A stretch of 64,000 nucleotides of DNA from JARRPM01 sp963765545 (GTDB taxonomy: Bacteria > Pseudomonadota > Gammaproteobacteria > Pseudomonadales > Halieaceae), in NCBI GenBank assembly GCA_963765545.1, contig CAVXWW010000009.1, forward strand, positions 372,001 to 436,000, in the 5' to 3' direction. A model generated the notes under the pieces. That model saw only the letters and a list, made by a program, of their open reading frames with translations. It had not been told where the DNA came from and made no database searches. Numbering within the stretch: the stretch's first letter is position 1; the number at the start of each line of letters is the position of its first letter. Both the position numbers and the translations under genes were made by a program. Shown piece after piece: positions 8,350 to 16,512 of the stretch.

Positions 8350-9493
8350 ATGAAGAGTGAAAATATGAGCGCTTTACGACAATCTCAATATGCACTGACA
8401 GGGCAGAGTCCCAGTTTGATCCAGGTTTTTTGTGCAGTTACCACTGTGTTCACGCAAGCTGCGGCCCAGGCGGAGACAGCGGATAGTGCCCCCGGCTTAT
8501 CTGCGGACAATATTCGGTTTAATGACTCACATCTTCACCTGACCAATTACGTGCAGGAAGGTCCGGCTATGTCGGACTATGTCGACATGTTGGGCGATAC
8601 GGTGGGACGGTCCACCGTATTTGGCCTGCCACTGCAACAGATGTGGTCCTACGGCAACACCGGTGACTACGCGCCCGACCTACTATTTGCAGACCGACGT
8701 CCCGCTGTACCACTACTCATTCACAGACGCGCAGATCGCGATGGGCTACAAGGCGCTTACGCCGCAACAGCAGGCGCGGCTGGACCCCATGATTACCGGC
8801 TTTAATCCCGCCGATATGTATGCCGCAGATCACATCAGGCGGGTTTCGACGATCTATCCCGGTGTCTTCTCAGGTATTGGTGAATTTACTATTCATAAGG
8901 AGTTCGTCTCGTCCAAGGTGGCGGGCAATGTTGCTTCACTGACCAACCCGGCGCTGGACGGTATTCTTGAATTTGCCGGGGAGGCGGGTTTGATCGCCTT
9001 GCTCCACAACGATATCAACATGCCTTATCCCAAGCCGGGACAAGAGCCATATATGCTGAAGCAGATGAAAGAACTCTTTATGCGGCATCCCGACACCACG
9101 ATTATATGGGCTCATATCGGTGTAGGTCGGGTAGTGCGACCGCTGGCCCGGCAGGTTGCTATTGTTGAGCAGATTTGTACCAACCCCGCACTGAGCCATG
9201 TCTACATGGATATTTCCTGGGACGAGGTGGCAAAATACGCCACTGAGAGCCCGCACGCGACCCGCACACTGGCAGATATTCTCAACAGATATCCGGATCG
9301 TTTCCTGTTTGGTTCCGATGTGGTTGCGCCCACTTCACTTGAAGCGCAGCTGGCTGTTTATGAAGCCTATGAGCCTGTCTGGGCGCTACTGACCCCGGAG
9401 GCGAAAGAAAAGATCGTTAAAGGCAATTATGAGCGTCTGTTTGATCGGGCGCGCACCAGGGTAAGAGCATGGGAAGCCGCGAATGTTCAGTAA
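8350..9493 (+). pseudogene. amidohydrolase (PF04909-like), broken by a one-base frameshift
   Basis: Two frames together encode one amidohydrolase-2-like protein. The first (from ATG 8350, or 8365) carries a weak signal-like helix and the metal motif NDSHLHL. It goes out of frame at 8679-8680, after GNTGDYAPD. The second continues with YYLQTDVPLYHY through IGEFTIHKEF, ALLHNDINMP, TTIIWAHIGVGR and FGSDVVAP to the stop at 9493. These are the expected metal and catalytic His and Asp regions of a TIM-barrel hydrolase. Removing one C from GACC at 8679-8680 restores a single reading frame of about 380 residues. Both halves keep good coding character, so this is either recent damage or a sequence error. 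Confidence 0.75.
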
Positions 9494-9550
9494 GCAGGAC
9501 CCAGGCCCCGGCAGTGGGGCGGGGTTGGGGCAGGGTATTGCGGCCGGCGG

Positions 9551-9769
9551 CTAGAACTTCATTTCGAAGTTGGTTATGAGGGGGTCGACGCCTGTGTCGG
9601 TTTGGGGCTCTATGTCCAGGCGCTGTTCAAGTTCGCGAATACGCTCGTCGCGTGCGGCAAGTTCATTTTCCAGGCGGCGCTGGTTTGCTTCAAGGGCATT
9701 CAAGCGATCCAGAATGGCCTGCTCTATTGGAGTGGCTGTAGTAACGGGGCCGCAATAGATTGCTAACAA
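9551..9769 (-). CDS. short coiled-coil reading frame, possibly a gene remnant
   Basis: The frame encodes about 60 residues with a heptad-like helix (QAILDRLNALEANQRRLENE followed by LAARDERIRELEQRL), then a short tail ending in NFEMKF. Coiled coils of this kind occur at the N terminus of outer-membrane porins (compare the porin at 59.7 kb), and a final Phe is typical of beta-barrel proteins. The only start is a TTG just after a stop codon, and no signal peptide precedes it. It may be the two joined ends of a deleted porin, or a non-coding frame. Confidence 0.3.
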   Translation of the reverse strand: MLAIYCGPVTTATPIEQAILDRLNALEANQRRLENELAARDERIRELEQRLDIEPQTDTGVDPLITNFEMKF

Positions 9770-10124
9770 CGATCAGATATAAGTTAGCTGGCGAAATTGG
9801 AGGGGCAACCTCATAGCAAATAGCCTGACCTGATATTCAAGAATACCGAGGCGATATAGTACCTATATTGCGGGTCCACACAAGCTGACTCCATTCGCTG
9901 GAGAAGTGGCAATGAAAAGCAGGCCAATCTGTCTGGCATAGCTGAAAGTGGGGCCTGAGCTCACAATAGCGGTTACGTGACGAGGAAGTATATTCACTTG
10001 TTATTACCCTGTTTCGAACTTGCTGAGAGTGGTTTTCAGATTAATTTGTTCGTCAATCTGGAAATAGTCACCGCTGCACCTATACTTTTACAGCCCCTAC
10101 ATAAAAATATCTGGAGATTAGGCC
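9770..10124. other. intergenic region without a recognised gene
   Basis: These 355 bases between the coiled-coil frame and the ceramidase gene hold no convincing reading frame, RNA gene or terminator. The right part must contain the ceramidase promoter, and a modest ribosome site (CTGGAG) lies before its ATG. AT content rises between about 9980 and 10110. Confidence 0.5.
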
Positions 10125-12110
10125 ATGCGAATTAACAAGCTGCTTGGTGTATGTCTTGTTGCCACATTGTGCCAGCTCGCCATTTCTGCCCAGGCTGTAG
10201 CCGGGTCGGGGCCCAAGGATAAGGGCCCTCCCGGAAAGGGTAACGTACTTGTGGGAGCGGCTTCCCGCTCGGTACTGCCGTTGGTCGAGGGTAGCCTCGA
10301 TTATCTGCAGGCGGGCTTTCCGGGTCGACACGATGCCACCGACCCGGGAATAGCGGTGCCTGCCTGGGATGACGGGCGCATAGCGGTAGGCAACGGCGAT
10401 GATGTTTCGTACTGGGTGCATGACGACCTGCGCGCCACGGCAGTCGCCATCCAGGACCCTCGTAGCAAGGATATCGTGGTTATCGTCGACTCAGACCTGT
10501 ACATGGTCTTCAGGGTGGACGCGAAAGTCATGCGGGACAAGGCGGCCGCACTGCTGCCGCGGGGAATAGCCAAGAAGCTGAAAGTCATTGTCAGCGCCAG
10601 TCACAACCACCACGGCCCGGATACCGCATTTGACGTCAATCATGATTGGTACGAACACATGTCCGACCAGGTGGTTGATGCCATTGTGGAGGCCGTGTCG
10701 ACCCGCAGGCCAGCCAGGCTGCGTGTGGCGTCGGGGGAACATTGGTTCGGCATGAACGACGGCACCGATCCGCAGATCTTCGACCCCAACCTGAATGTGA
10801 TGCAGGCTGTCGACACCCGGGGAAAGGCCATCGCCACCCTGGTGCAGTGGAACCTGCATCCCGAGGCGACACTCGGCTATTCGCCGCCCCTGGAAGTAAT
10901 TGAGGATGATTGCGCTGCGCTGGGTCTGGCCGACTGTAGTGCGAGGGGGAGATATTTTACCGCTGACTTTCCCGGCATCATGCGCGAGGACCTGATTGCC
11001 GCTTACGGGGGTGAAGCCCTGTTTTTAAACGGCGCGCTGGGTGTTCTGGTTGGCCCGGGTGGGGCCGACGTCTGGGAGGTGACCGAGCAGTATCCGCTGG
11101 GCAACCAGTTGGTCGCTCCAGCCGGGGCGGAAGCTCCCGGTGGGGGAGACAACTACACCCAGCGTAACTTCCGGCGGGCGGTTCTCATCGGCGAACAACT
11201 CGCCGCAGCCTCGATGCAACTGATGGAATCCGCTGTTCCTGTCACAGAGCCCCGGCTGAAATTCAGCAGCAAGTCTTTCTACACCTATCTGAGCAATATC
11301 GGCTTCCGCGTATTGCTGGTATTGGATCCCGCGACCGGCCGGACGAATCTCGGGAATACTCCTCCAATCCTGTACAACTGCCCGCTGGAGGGGCCGAAAA
11401 CCGCCGCTACCTGCGAGGGCGACGACTTTAATGCCGTCATCGACCCGATAGTGGGGACTTTGCGCCAGGGGGATCACCTGCAAAGCGGGGTGGATTACCT
11501 TCAGATCGGTCCGGTGGGAATGATGTTTCTGCCCGGCGAGATTCCGGGAGAGCTGACTATGGGCCTGCCCTCTGGTTTCCGGGCGACGCCCGGGGATTGG
11601 TATGATGAACCGCCCGGATTGCACGCGTTTGGCGAGGATTACACCCTGCCGGGCTATACGCGCAAGCGAATGCCGGACACCTACAAGTGGACCATCGGCC
11701 TGGGTAGCGACCAGCTGGGCTACTTTATACCGCTGTCGAACTTCCGGGTGTATTGTGTGGGCGACCTATTTGCCGGGCCAGACACCTGCGCCTTTTTGAA
11801 CAGCGTTGGCTTCATAGAGTTTCCCGACAGTATTGCGGGGGCTACTTGCAAGCGGATAACAGAGGACCCTTCTGAGCTATCGGGCTACCCGGCCCAGGTG
11901 GCTGAGGTCATTGCCGGTAGCTGCCGGTATGGCCAGGCGCTGGATGAAGCGCGTGGTCACTATGAGGAGACCAACGCCGCGGGCTGGGACCTGGTGGAAG
12001 ATATGATGCGGGTGGTGGCTGAGATCACGGGTAACTCGGACGCTACCGAGGTTAATCCCGACTTCCCGGGCTGGTGGCAGGGGAACCTGCCTCCGGGTGA
12101 CCTGCCCTGA
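10125..12110 (+). CDS. exported neutral/alkaline ceramidase-like hydrolase
   Basis: The 661-residue protein has a Sec signal peptide (MRINKLLGVCLVATLCQLAI, cleaved near AQAVAG) followed by a short Gly/Pro/Lys linker. The core matches the neutral/alkaline non-lysosomal ceramidase N-terminal domain (PF04734): VLVGAASRSVLP, a DSDL turn, and the zinc-site motif SASHNHHGPDT around residue 155, plus a WNLHPEATLG segment. Enzymes of this family cleave the amide of ceramide in a zinc-dependent reaction, but many bacterial relatives have unknown substrates. The usual C-terminal immunoglobulin-like domain is not obvious. Several Cys in the second half may form disulphides in the periplasm. It stands alone. 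Confidence 0.75.
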   Translation: MRINKLLGVCLVATLCQLAISAQAVAGSGPKDKGPPGKGNVLVGAASRSVLPLVEGSLDYLQAGFPGRHDATDPGIAVPAWDDGRIAVGNGDDVSYWVHDDLRATAVAIQDPRSKDIVVIVDSDLYMVFRVDAKVMRDKAAALLPRGIAKKLKVIVSASHNHHGPDTAFDVNHDWYEHMSDQVVDAIVEAVSTRRPARLRVASGEHWFGMNDGTDPQIFDPNLNVMQAVDTRGKAIATLVQWNLHPEATLGYSPPLEVIEDDCAALGLADCSARGRYFTADFPGIMREDLIAAYGGEALFLNGALGVLVGPGGADVWEVTEQYPLGNQLVAPAGAEAPGGGDNYTQRNFRRAVLIGEQLAAASMQLMESAVPVTEPRLKFSSKSFYTYLSNIGFRVLLVLDPATGRTNLGNTPPILYNCPLEGPKTAATCEGDDFNAVIDPIVGTLRQGDHLQSGVDYLQIGPVGMMFLPGEIPGELTMGLPSGFRATPGDWYDEPPGLHAFGEDYTLPGYTRKRMPDTYKWTIGLGSDQLGYFIPLSNFRVYCVGDLFAGPDTCAFLNSVGFIEFPDSIAGATCKRITEDPSELSGYPAQVAEVIAGSCRYGQALDEARGHYEETNAAGWDLVEDMMRVVAEITGNSDATEVNPDFPGWWQGNLPPGDLP

Positions 12111-12174
12111 CAAGTATTCACTGGCCGGATGGGGCTGCACCGCAACGCGACGGCAAGGGGGAAGTAGAAGCTTG

Positions 12175-12684
12175 CTACCTGTGGTCAACATGGGCAGCAG
12201 TTACCGCCATCTGCACGAGCGCCCCGGGTATCGGTAGTCCGGCAACTTGCACGGTAGTACGAACTGGCACCCCGCCGGAGTCCTTGTCGAAATAGGCCGT
12301 ATAGGCGGACAGCAGGCCCAACATATCGACCAGTCCGCCCTTGTTGGGGTCGGCCACGAGGTAAACCTCGATTTTTACAATGTCACTCATCGCGTAGCCG
12401 GCGGCCTCAAGCTCCGCTTTGATCTTGCCCAGTACACTATTGGCTTGAGTTGCAGTATCCCCCAACTGCGGCGTCGCCCCGGGCGGCGTGTCAGTCGTGG
12501 TTACGTCAGCCAGGGTGCCACCGATAAACAGCAGCTCCGCGCCGGCTGGAACGGTAGAGCTGGATGCAATCGACAGGCCGGAGTTTTCGGGTCGCACAAT
12601 GCCGTGGGATTGGGCCTGTGATGCAGCATGGGCCAGCAGCACCAGGGCCAGGACAGACAGACCTGATTTACGTTTGTTAGTCAT
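12175..12684 (-). CDS. exported RidA (YjgF/UK114) family protein
   Basis: This 169-residue product has a signal peptide (MTNKRKSGLSVLALVLLAHA, cleaved near SQA) ahead of a RidA fold: LLFIGGTLADV, a TQANSVLGKIKAELEAAGYA helix, IVKIEVYLVADP, and a conserved Arg strand (VPVRTTVQVAGLP) where canonical RidA keeps the catalytic Arg. Cytosolic RidA proteins hydrolyse reactive enamine/imine intermediates. This one would act in the periplasm, so a different role is likely. ATG at 12684 is chosen because the upstream in-frame start is a TTG with no ribosome site. It is convergent with the ceramidase gene. Confidence 0.8.
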   Translation of the reverse strand: MTNKRKSGLSVLALVLLAHAASQAQSHGIVRPENSGLSIASSSTVPAGAELLFIGGTLADVTTTDTPPGATPQLGDTATQANSVLGKIKAELEAAGYAMSDIVKIEVYLVADPNKGGLVDMLGLLSAYTAYFDKDSGGVPVRTTVQVAGLPIPGALVQMAVTAAHVDHR

Positions 12685-12853
12685 GTAGCAATATCTCAAT
12701 GTAGTTGGGAGCGGGTTAAGTATAGGAAATATAGGCCGCGAGAGTACTGTTGAATTGGCCTGGAGGTTGGGGCTGTTGCTGCATTAACTCGGCGCCAGTG
12801 ACCAGGGGCGCGCCGTCGGGCCTGTCCCTGGATATTTCGCTTTTCAAGCCGAT

Positions 12854-13444
12854 CTAGTCCCTGGCCAGGGTCACCACCGCATCGCTTCCAATAAGAAGGC
12901 TGCCTCCCTCCCGGCTGCTGGTCAGCCGTTCGATACTGCTGACCGCCTCGGGCGGCAGGGAGACGCCCCAGATCGTTGAACCGCCGGGAATAATGCCGAT
13001 AACCCGCTCGCGCAGATGCCCAGGAACCGTTTCCGCCTGCATCTGGTAGTAACTACCCGGTGCATCGACGGGGATTACCCGGCCGCTGGGGTCGACAGTC
13101 CAGAACTGATCTCCCTGGCTGGCATACAGAGTTATCTGCCCGCTTCGCAGCAGCGTTTCCAGCGACGCTACCGAGGCAAACTCCAGTGTAAAGCCACTCT
13201 CAGCAGGGAGCTTCTGCGGTGCGGGTGTGGTAGCGGGCTGTTGTTTCTTTACCGGGGCAGGCTCAACCATCGCCGTAGGCAGGTCCACCTGTTTTATTAC
13301 CATCTGCTCTTGTGCCGCCCCCTGTACCAGCGAAAAAATGGCCGCCAGGCACAAGCCAAGAATAGCCAGAAAGCGCATGACATCGGTCTGTAGCGCTTCC
13401 AGCTCTGCCTCATCCCGTGAATGGGACGCCCATGGAGGCCTCAT
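12854..13444 (-). CDS. ExbD/TolR-like membrane-anchored protein
   Basis: This 196-residue protein has a 22-residue cytoplasmic head, one membrane helix (MRFLAILGLCLAAIFSLVQG), a Pro/Lys-rich linker and a periplasmic domain ending IERLTSSREGGSLL and beyond. An Asp-Val-Met at residues 21-23 enters the helix just as the proton-carrying Asp does in ExbD (IDVMLV) and TolR (LDVLLV). The segment after the helix (IKQVDLPTA) also recalls TolR/ExbD. The start overlaps the upstream ExbB-like gene as ATGA, a strong sign of paired translation. Assignment rests on this motif, the topology and the partner gene, since overall similarity is low. An unrelated single-span envelope protein remains possible. Confidence 0.55.
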   Translation of the reverse strand: MRPPWASHSRDEAELEALQTDVMRFLAILGLCLAAIFSLVQGAAQEQMVIKQVDLPTAMVEPAPVKKQQPATTPAPQKLPAESGFTLEFASVASLETLLRSGQITLYASQGDQFWTVDPSGRVIPVDAPGSYYQMQAETVPGHLRERVIGIIPGGSTIWGVSLPPEAVSSIERLTSSREGGSLLIGSDAVVTLARD

Positions 13445-14097
13445 GGTGACGGCCGTTCCGCGGTTTGGGAGCGGCCCTTCAAAATTGATTCAATGCGCCT
13501 GAGCGCCGCCAGGTTTTCTTTCACCGGCTGCTCGGCAGCTTTCATGTAAAGCAGGTTCATGGCGCGGCCCAGGGTAATTGATTTGACAGCCCGCATCAGA
13601 TAGCCACCGAAGCCCCCGACAATAGTGGTGCTCAGTGCCAGCAGTATGCCCCCGTCTACCATACGCTGGAGCACGGCAAATGCACCCGCAGACGCCGCGG
13701 TGACGGTATCGCCCAGGGCAAAGAGCAGGGCGTCGCGCATGCCGATAGCGGTCCAGATTACGCCGATTCCGAAAAACAGGTTGGCGCACAAATCAAGCAG
13801 CTGCTCGTGGTGAACCACCCGTTGTAAATCCGGCCGGGTCGCCGCCACCTGGCTGTGCAGTTTGTGCAGCTGGTGAAAGTAGGCTGCCAGTATCGCGGCG
13901 AAGGGCAGCACGGAGCCGCGCAGGTTAACACTGATCAGTGTCCACAGCTGGTGCAGGCCAGGGGCGAGCCGGGCATACCATTCGCCCGTGCCGTCGGTAC
14001 CCAGCCAGAGCACTGGAACCAGCATCAGCGCGAAGCCCATCACCAGGCCCCACCCCAGCCCGGTCAGAAAACTGCCGTTTTGTGGTTGCCTGTTCAC
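13441..14097 (-). CDS. MotA/TolQ/ExbB-like proton channel protein
   Basis: The protein has 218 residues with about four membrane helices (residues ~12-33, ~55-75, ~105-128, ~145-168). The last two carry the signature of the MotA/TolQ/ExbB family: a TAIGMRDALL segment in the third, matching TVWGIM of TolQ, and LLALSTTIVGGFGGYL in the fourth, matching the conserved Thr region of TolQ and ExbB. The Thr residues that line the proton path are therefore present in both. GTG start at 14097, five bases after the lipoprotein stop. The next gene overlaps by four bases and looks like an ExbD/TolR partner, so together they could form a proton-driven stator unit. Confidence 0.65.
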   Translation of the reverse strand: MNRQPQNGSFLTGLGWGLVMGFALMLVPVLWLGTDGTGEWYARLAPGLHQLWTLISVNLRGSVLPFAAILAAYFHQLHKLHSQVAATRPDLQRVVHHEQLLDLCANLFFGIGVIWTAIGMRDALLFALGDTVTAASAGAFAVLQRMVDGGILLALSTTIVGGFGGYLMRAVKSITLGRAMNLLYMKAAEQPVKENLAALRRIESILKGRSQTAERPSP

Positions 14098-14102
14098 AGC
14101 GG

Positions 14103-14660
14103 CTAGATTTCCTGGGTGCAGGCGACTTCTACGGCATCGAAGACCATGTTCAGGTCGCTATAGTGACGCTGTGCCTGGCGGAAGCGGTCCTCGTCAGCGA
14201 GTATCTCCAGCATGCCCTCGCGTTTGTATTCCAGCTCCAGGCGCATGGCGGCGTACAGTTCGGACTTGCGCCGCAGGGAGGTACAACTGCTGCGGGGCTC
14301 GGACTTGACGCTGTAGAACTCAGGGTCGAAGTATTGACTGAATAGCTCCTGACCCTGGCGTTTGGAGATAGTGCCCGCGTCGATACTTTCGCGTAGCAGC
14401 TGCGCAAAGCGGGCCTCGTTCTCCGGCCCCGGATCGCCCTTGGCAACGCTCAGCAACTGCTGGCGATACTCGGGAAAGCTGTACTGGCAGTTGCGGTCCT
14501 GCAGCTTTTCCGAGGCCTCGGCGAACAGCCGCTCTACATTATTGGTGGCCCCAAGCTGGCAATAAGCCGCCGACTGGGTAGTGTGTTGTGCACAACCACC
14601 CAGGAATAGCAAAGTGATCACAGGGGCAGCGAACTTTAACAGGCTTGTGTTGAGTTTCAT
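14103..14660 (-). CDS. small envelope lipoprotein of unknown function
   Basis: The 185-residue product has a lipoprotein signal with lipobox LGGC (Cys22). The mature part is helical and charged, with four further Cys residues (YCQLG, NCQYS, SCTSL, ACTQEI) that may form two disulphides in the periplasm. A good ribosome site (GGAG, nine bases upstream) supports ATG 14660. It lies 27 bases after the periplasmic-protein gene and just before the ExbB-like gene, in a tight operon. I recognise no family. The residue after Cys is Ala, not Asp, so outer-membrane sorting is expected. Confidence 0.7.
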   Translation of the reverse strand: MKLNTSLLKFAAPVITLLFLGGCAQHTTQSAAYCQLGATNNVERLFAEASEKLQDRNCQYSFPEYRQQLLSVAKGDPGPENEARFAQLLRESIDAGTISKRQGQELFSQYFDPEFYSVKSEPRSSCTSLRRKSELYAAMRLELEYKREGMLEILADEDRFRQAQRHYSDLNMVFDAVEVACTQEI

Positions 14661-14687
14661 CTTTGTATACTCCAGTAGGGTTGTTGA

Positions 14688-15533
14688 CTATTGCACCAGC
14701 AGGTCGCTGTAGGTTTCCTGTTGCATCGTAGTTTCCAGCCCGACCTCCAGGATTTCCTGGCTGCGATCTGTTTCACCCCACAACAGTGTTTTTACGTCCC
14801 CGACCGTGGCGCTGATCTGATCGGTCAGTTCACCCCATTCCAGCTCCAGTACCAGCTCCGTGCTCTGTGATCCGATTTCGGCCTCCAGCAAATCGAGAAA
14901 GTACAGTGACTGCATTGAGTCCAGGTAAATCTGGGAGGCCAGGACCGGCAGCGCATCCGACTGCTTGCCGCCGCGCTTCACCAGCTCGTAGTAGCGGGCA
15001 AACATTTTGCTCAGCTTGCCCTGTCGGGGTGAGCTGGAACTGGTCATGTCTACCCCTTGCTGGCTGGTGGAGCGGCCGGCAAGAATGCGCTGCACATCAC
15101 CGGGCGTCTGCTTGCGGCCGATCTCGCCACGCAGGCTGCCCCCCATTGAGGTTGCGGTAGCTTGCAAACTGTTGCGCATGTCGGGAATACTCGCCTGCAT
15201 AACCTCGAGCATATCCTTGTAGGTAGCCCTGATAGCCTCGCGCAGTTGCACGCAGCCCTTGTCATCGCTGTTCTCGCAGTTCGTTCCCTGGTATGCCTGG
15301 TTCTGCTTGTCCAGCCTCGCTACCACCTCGTACATGCCGCTCTCCATGTCGCGGGCGGCCTGGGAGGTCTGGCTCAGGCTTTCCACCACGGAGGTGGGAA
15401 ACAGGTTGATCTTCGGCCTGGCCTGCTGGTCCTGTGATAGAGCCGCAAGGGCAGGGGCCTGACTCAGTACCAGGCCGCAGCCGCAGGCGAGACTCAGCAG
15501 TTGCTTCCTTGTAAATGCTTTCGGGGTATTCAT
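14688..15533 (-). CDS. exported helical protein of unknown function
   Basis: The 281-residue protein has a signal peptide (QLLSLACGCGLVLSQAPALA) and a mostly helical, Gln/Ser-rich mature part. A Cys pair (NCENSDDKGC) may form a loop disulphide. The region after residue ~150 is low in complexity (SSSSPRQGKLSK) and may be flexible. Translation from ATG 15533 is supported by AGGAG six bases upstream, and that ribosome site overlaps the stop codon of the SPOR-like frame. I recognise no family. Its place between transglycosylase and stator-like genes suggests a periplasmic structural or adaptor role. Confidence 0.7.
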   Translation of the reverse strand: MNTPKAFTRKQLLSLACGCGLVLSQAPALAALSQDQQARPKINLFPTSVVESLSQTSQAARDMESGMYEVVARLDKQNQAYQGTNCENSDDKGCVQLREAIRATYKDMLEVMQASIPDMRNSLQATATSMGGSLRGEIGRKQTPGDVQRILAGRSTSQQGVDMTSSSSPRQGKLSKMFARYYELVKRGGKQSDALPVLASQIYLDSMQSLYFLDLLEAEIGSQSTELVLELEWGELTDQISATVGDVKTLLWGETDRSQEILEVGLETTMQQETYSDLLVQ

Positions 15534-15542
15534 AACAATCTC

Positions 15543-15761
15543 CTAGAGGTAGTTTCTGCTGCTGCCGGATAACGCGAGTGGCACAATACCGGCGGCATTA
15601 ATCGAGCTCAGGGAACGCTGTCGTTCCGTGTCGCTGCCATAGAGCAGCACCACATCGTGTTGCCCGGGCGTATCGCTTTGCAGCTGCAGGTTCAAATCCG
15701 GGACCTGTGCGTTCAGAAAGGCGGCGAAGTCCCTGGCGCGCTGGGGCGCGCTGAAGCTCAT
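15543..15761 (-). CDS. SPOR-like C-terminal domain in the frame after the transglycosylase
   Basis: This frame is open from 16004 to the stop at 15543, but only its lower part has coding character: a TPVPRPEAA linker, then LLVMSFSAPQRARDFAAFLN and a VVLLYGSDTERQRSLSSIN segment. The spacing resembles a SPOR peptidoglycan-binding domain. It may be translated from the ATG at 15761 (72 residues), or it is the C-terminal domain of the lytic transglycosylase separated by one extra base in the AAAA run (TTTT at 15815-15818 on the plus strand). The stop overlaps the ribosome site of the next gene, as expected for a translated operon gene. Confidence 0.45.
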   Translation of the reverse strand: MSFSAPQRARDFAAFLNAQVPDLNLQLQSDTPGQHDVVLLYGSDTERQRSLSSINAAGIVPLALSGSSRNYL

Positions 15762-15795
15762 TACCAGCAGCTGACCTGTTGCTCGGCTGGCAGCT

Positions 15796-16485
15796 TCAGG
15801 TCTTGGGACTGGTGTTTTCAGTTTGCCTGTTGCCCAGCACCTTCTGCAGGTGCCCGTAGATGTACTGGCTGTACCACCGTGCGCCCTCTGGAACGCGATC
15901 GGGCGCAATCGCGCCGGGGCCGTAGTTATAGGCGGCGAGCATGAGGTGCAGGTTGTTGTCAAAACGCCCGGCCAGTTCCTGCAAATAACGCGCTCCGGCG
16001 TCAATATTGGTGCAGGGGTCGTAAAGGTCGGCCTCGCGCAGCACGCCCAGGTGGCGGCTGGTCTGGGGCCAGCGAATCTGCATCAGGCCAACCGCGTCCT
16101 TGTCTGATCGCGCCGCCGGATCGAAGTTACTTTCCCCGCGGGCAACGGCCAGCAGCAGGCCTTCGGGCAGATCGTAGGTCGCCGCTGCCCGGGCAAAACA
16201 AGAGCGCCAGGGGAATTTTCCGCTGGGCGACAAACCAGGGGCCCGGGCTGCGTACCTGGCCCAGCGTTGCTCTATGTCGAGCGAGGGATCTTCTGGCACC
16301 TCGGTTGTTGTCACAATCGGGGCTGCCGGTGTATTCGGATCGCGCTGTGGCAACTCGATTGCCACCAGCGAATCTGGTGACAGCAGCGCGGCATCGCTAA
16401 AGCTGTAGTGAAGCTTTTCTGAGTACAACACGGTTAAACCAGCCGCTGCGACGGCGCCTATTACAAATCCACTGATGGTCGACAT
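15796..16485 (-). CDS. membrane-anchored lytic transglycosylase (SLT domain)
   Basis: This 229-residue protein has an N-terminal helix (SGFVIGAVAAAGLTVLYSEK) acting as anchor or uncleaved signal, then an SLT domain with the catalytic Glu118 in ARGESNFDPAA, the GLMQI motif and the AAYNYGPGA motif. It should cleave peptidoglycan glycan strands in the periplasm, forming 1,6-anhydro ends. ATG 16485 is preferred to 16491 because GGAG is then eight bases upstream. The frame stops at 15796, but a SPOR-like domain continues in the +1 frame. Deleting one A in the mRNA AAAA run would give one protein with a TPVPRPEAA linker. Confidence 0.8.
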   Translation of the reverse strand: MSTISGFVIGAVAAAGLTVLYSEKLHYSFSDAALLSPDSLVAIELPQRDPNTPAAPIVTTTEVPEDPSLDIEQRWARYAARAPGLSPSGKFPWRSCFARAAATYDLPEGLLLAVARGESNFDPAARSDKDAVGLMQIRWPQTSRHLGVLREADLYDPCTNIDAGARYLQELAGRFDNNLHLMLAAYNYGPGAIAPDRVPEGARWYSQYIYGHLQKVLGNRQTENTSPKT

Positions 16486-16512
16486 GGCCATTTCTCCTTC
16501 CTCTGTTCGATC

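Noticed and set aside
11025..11624. 199-codon minus-strand frame
   Set aside because: It is antisense to the ceramidase-like gene, which has a signal peptide and zinc motif.
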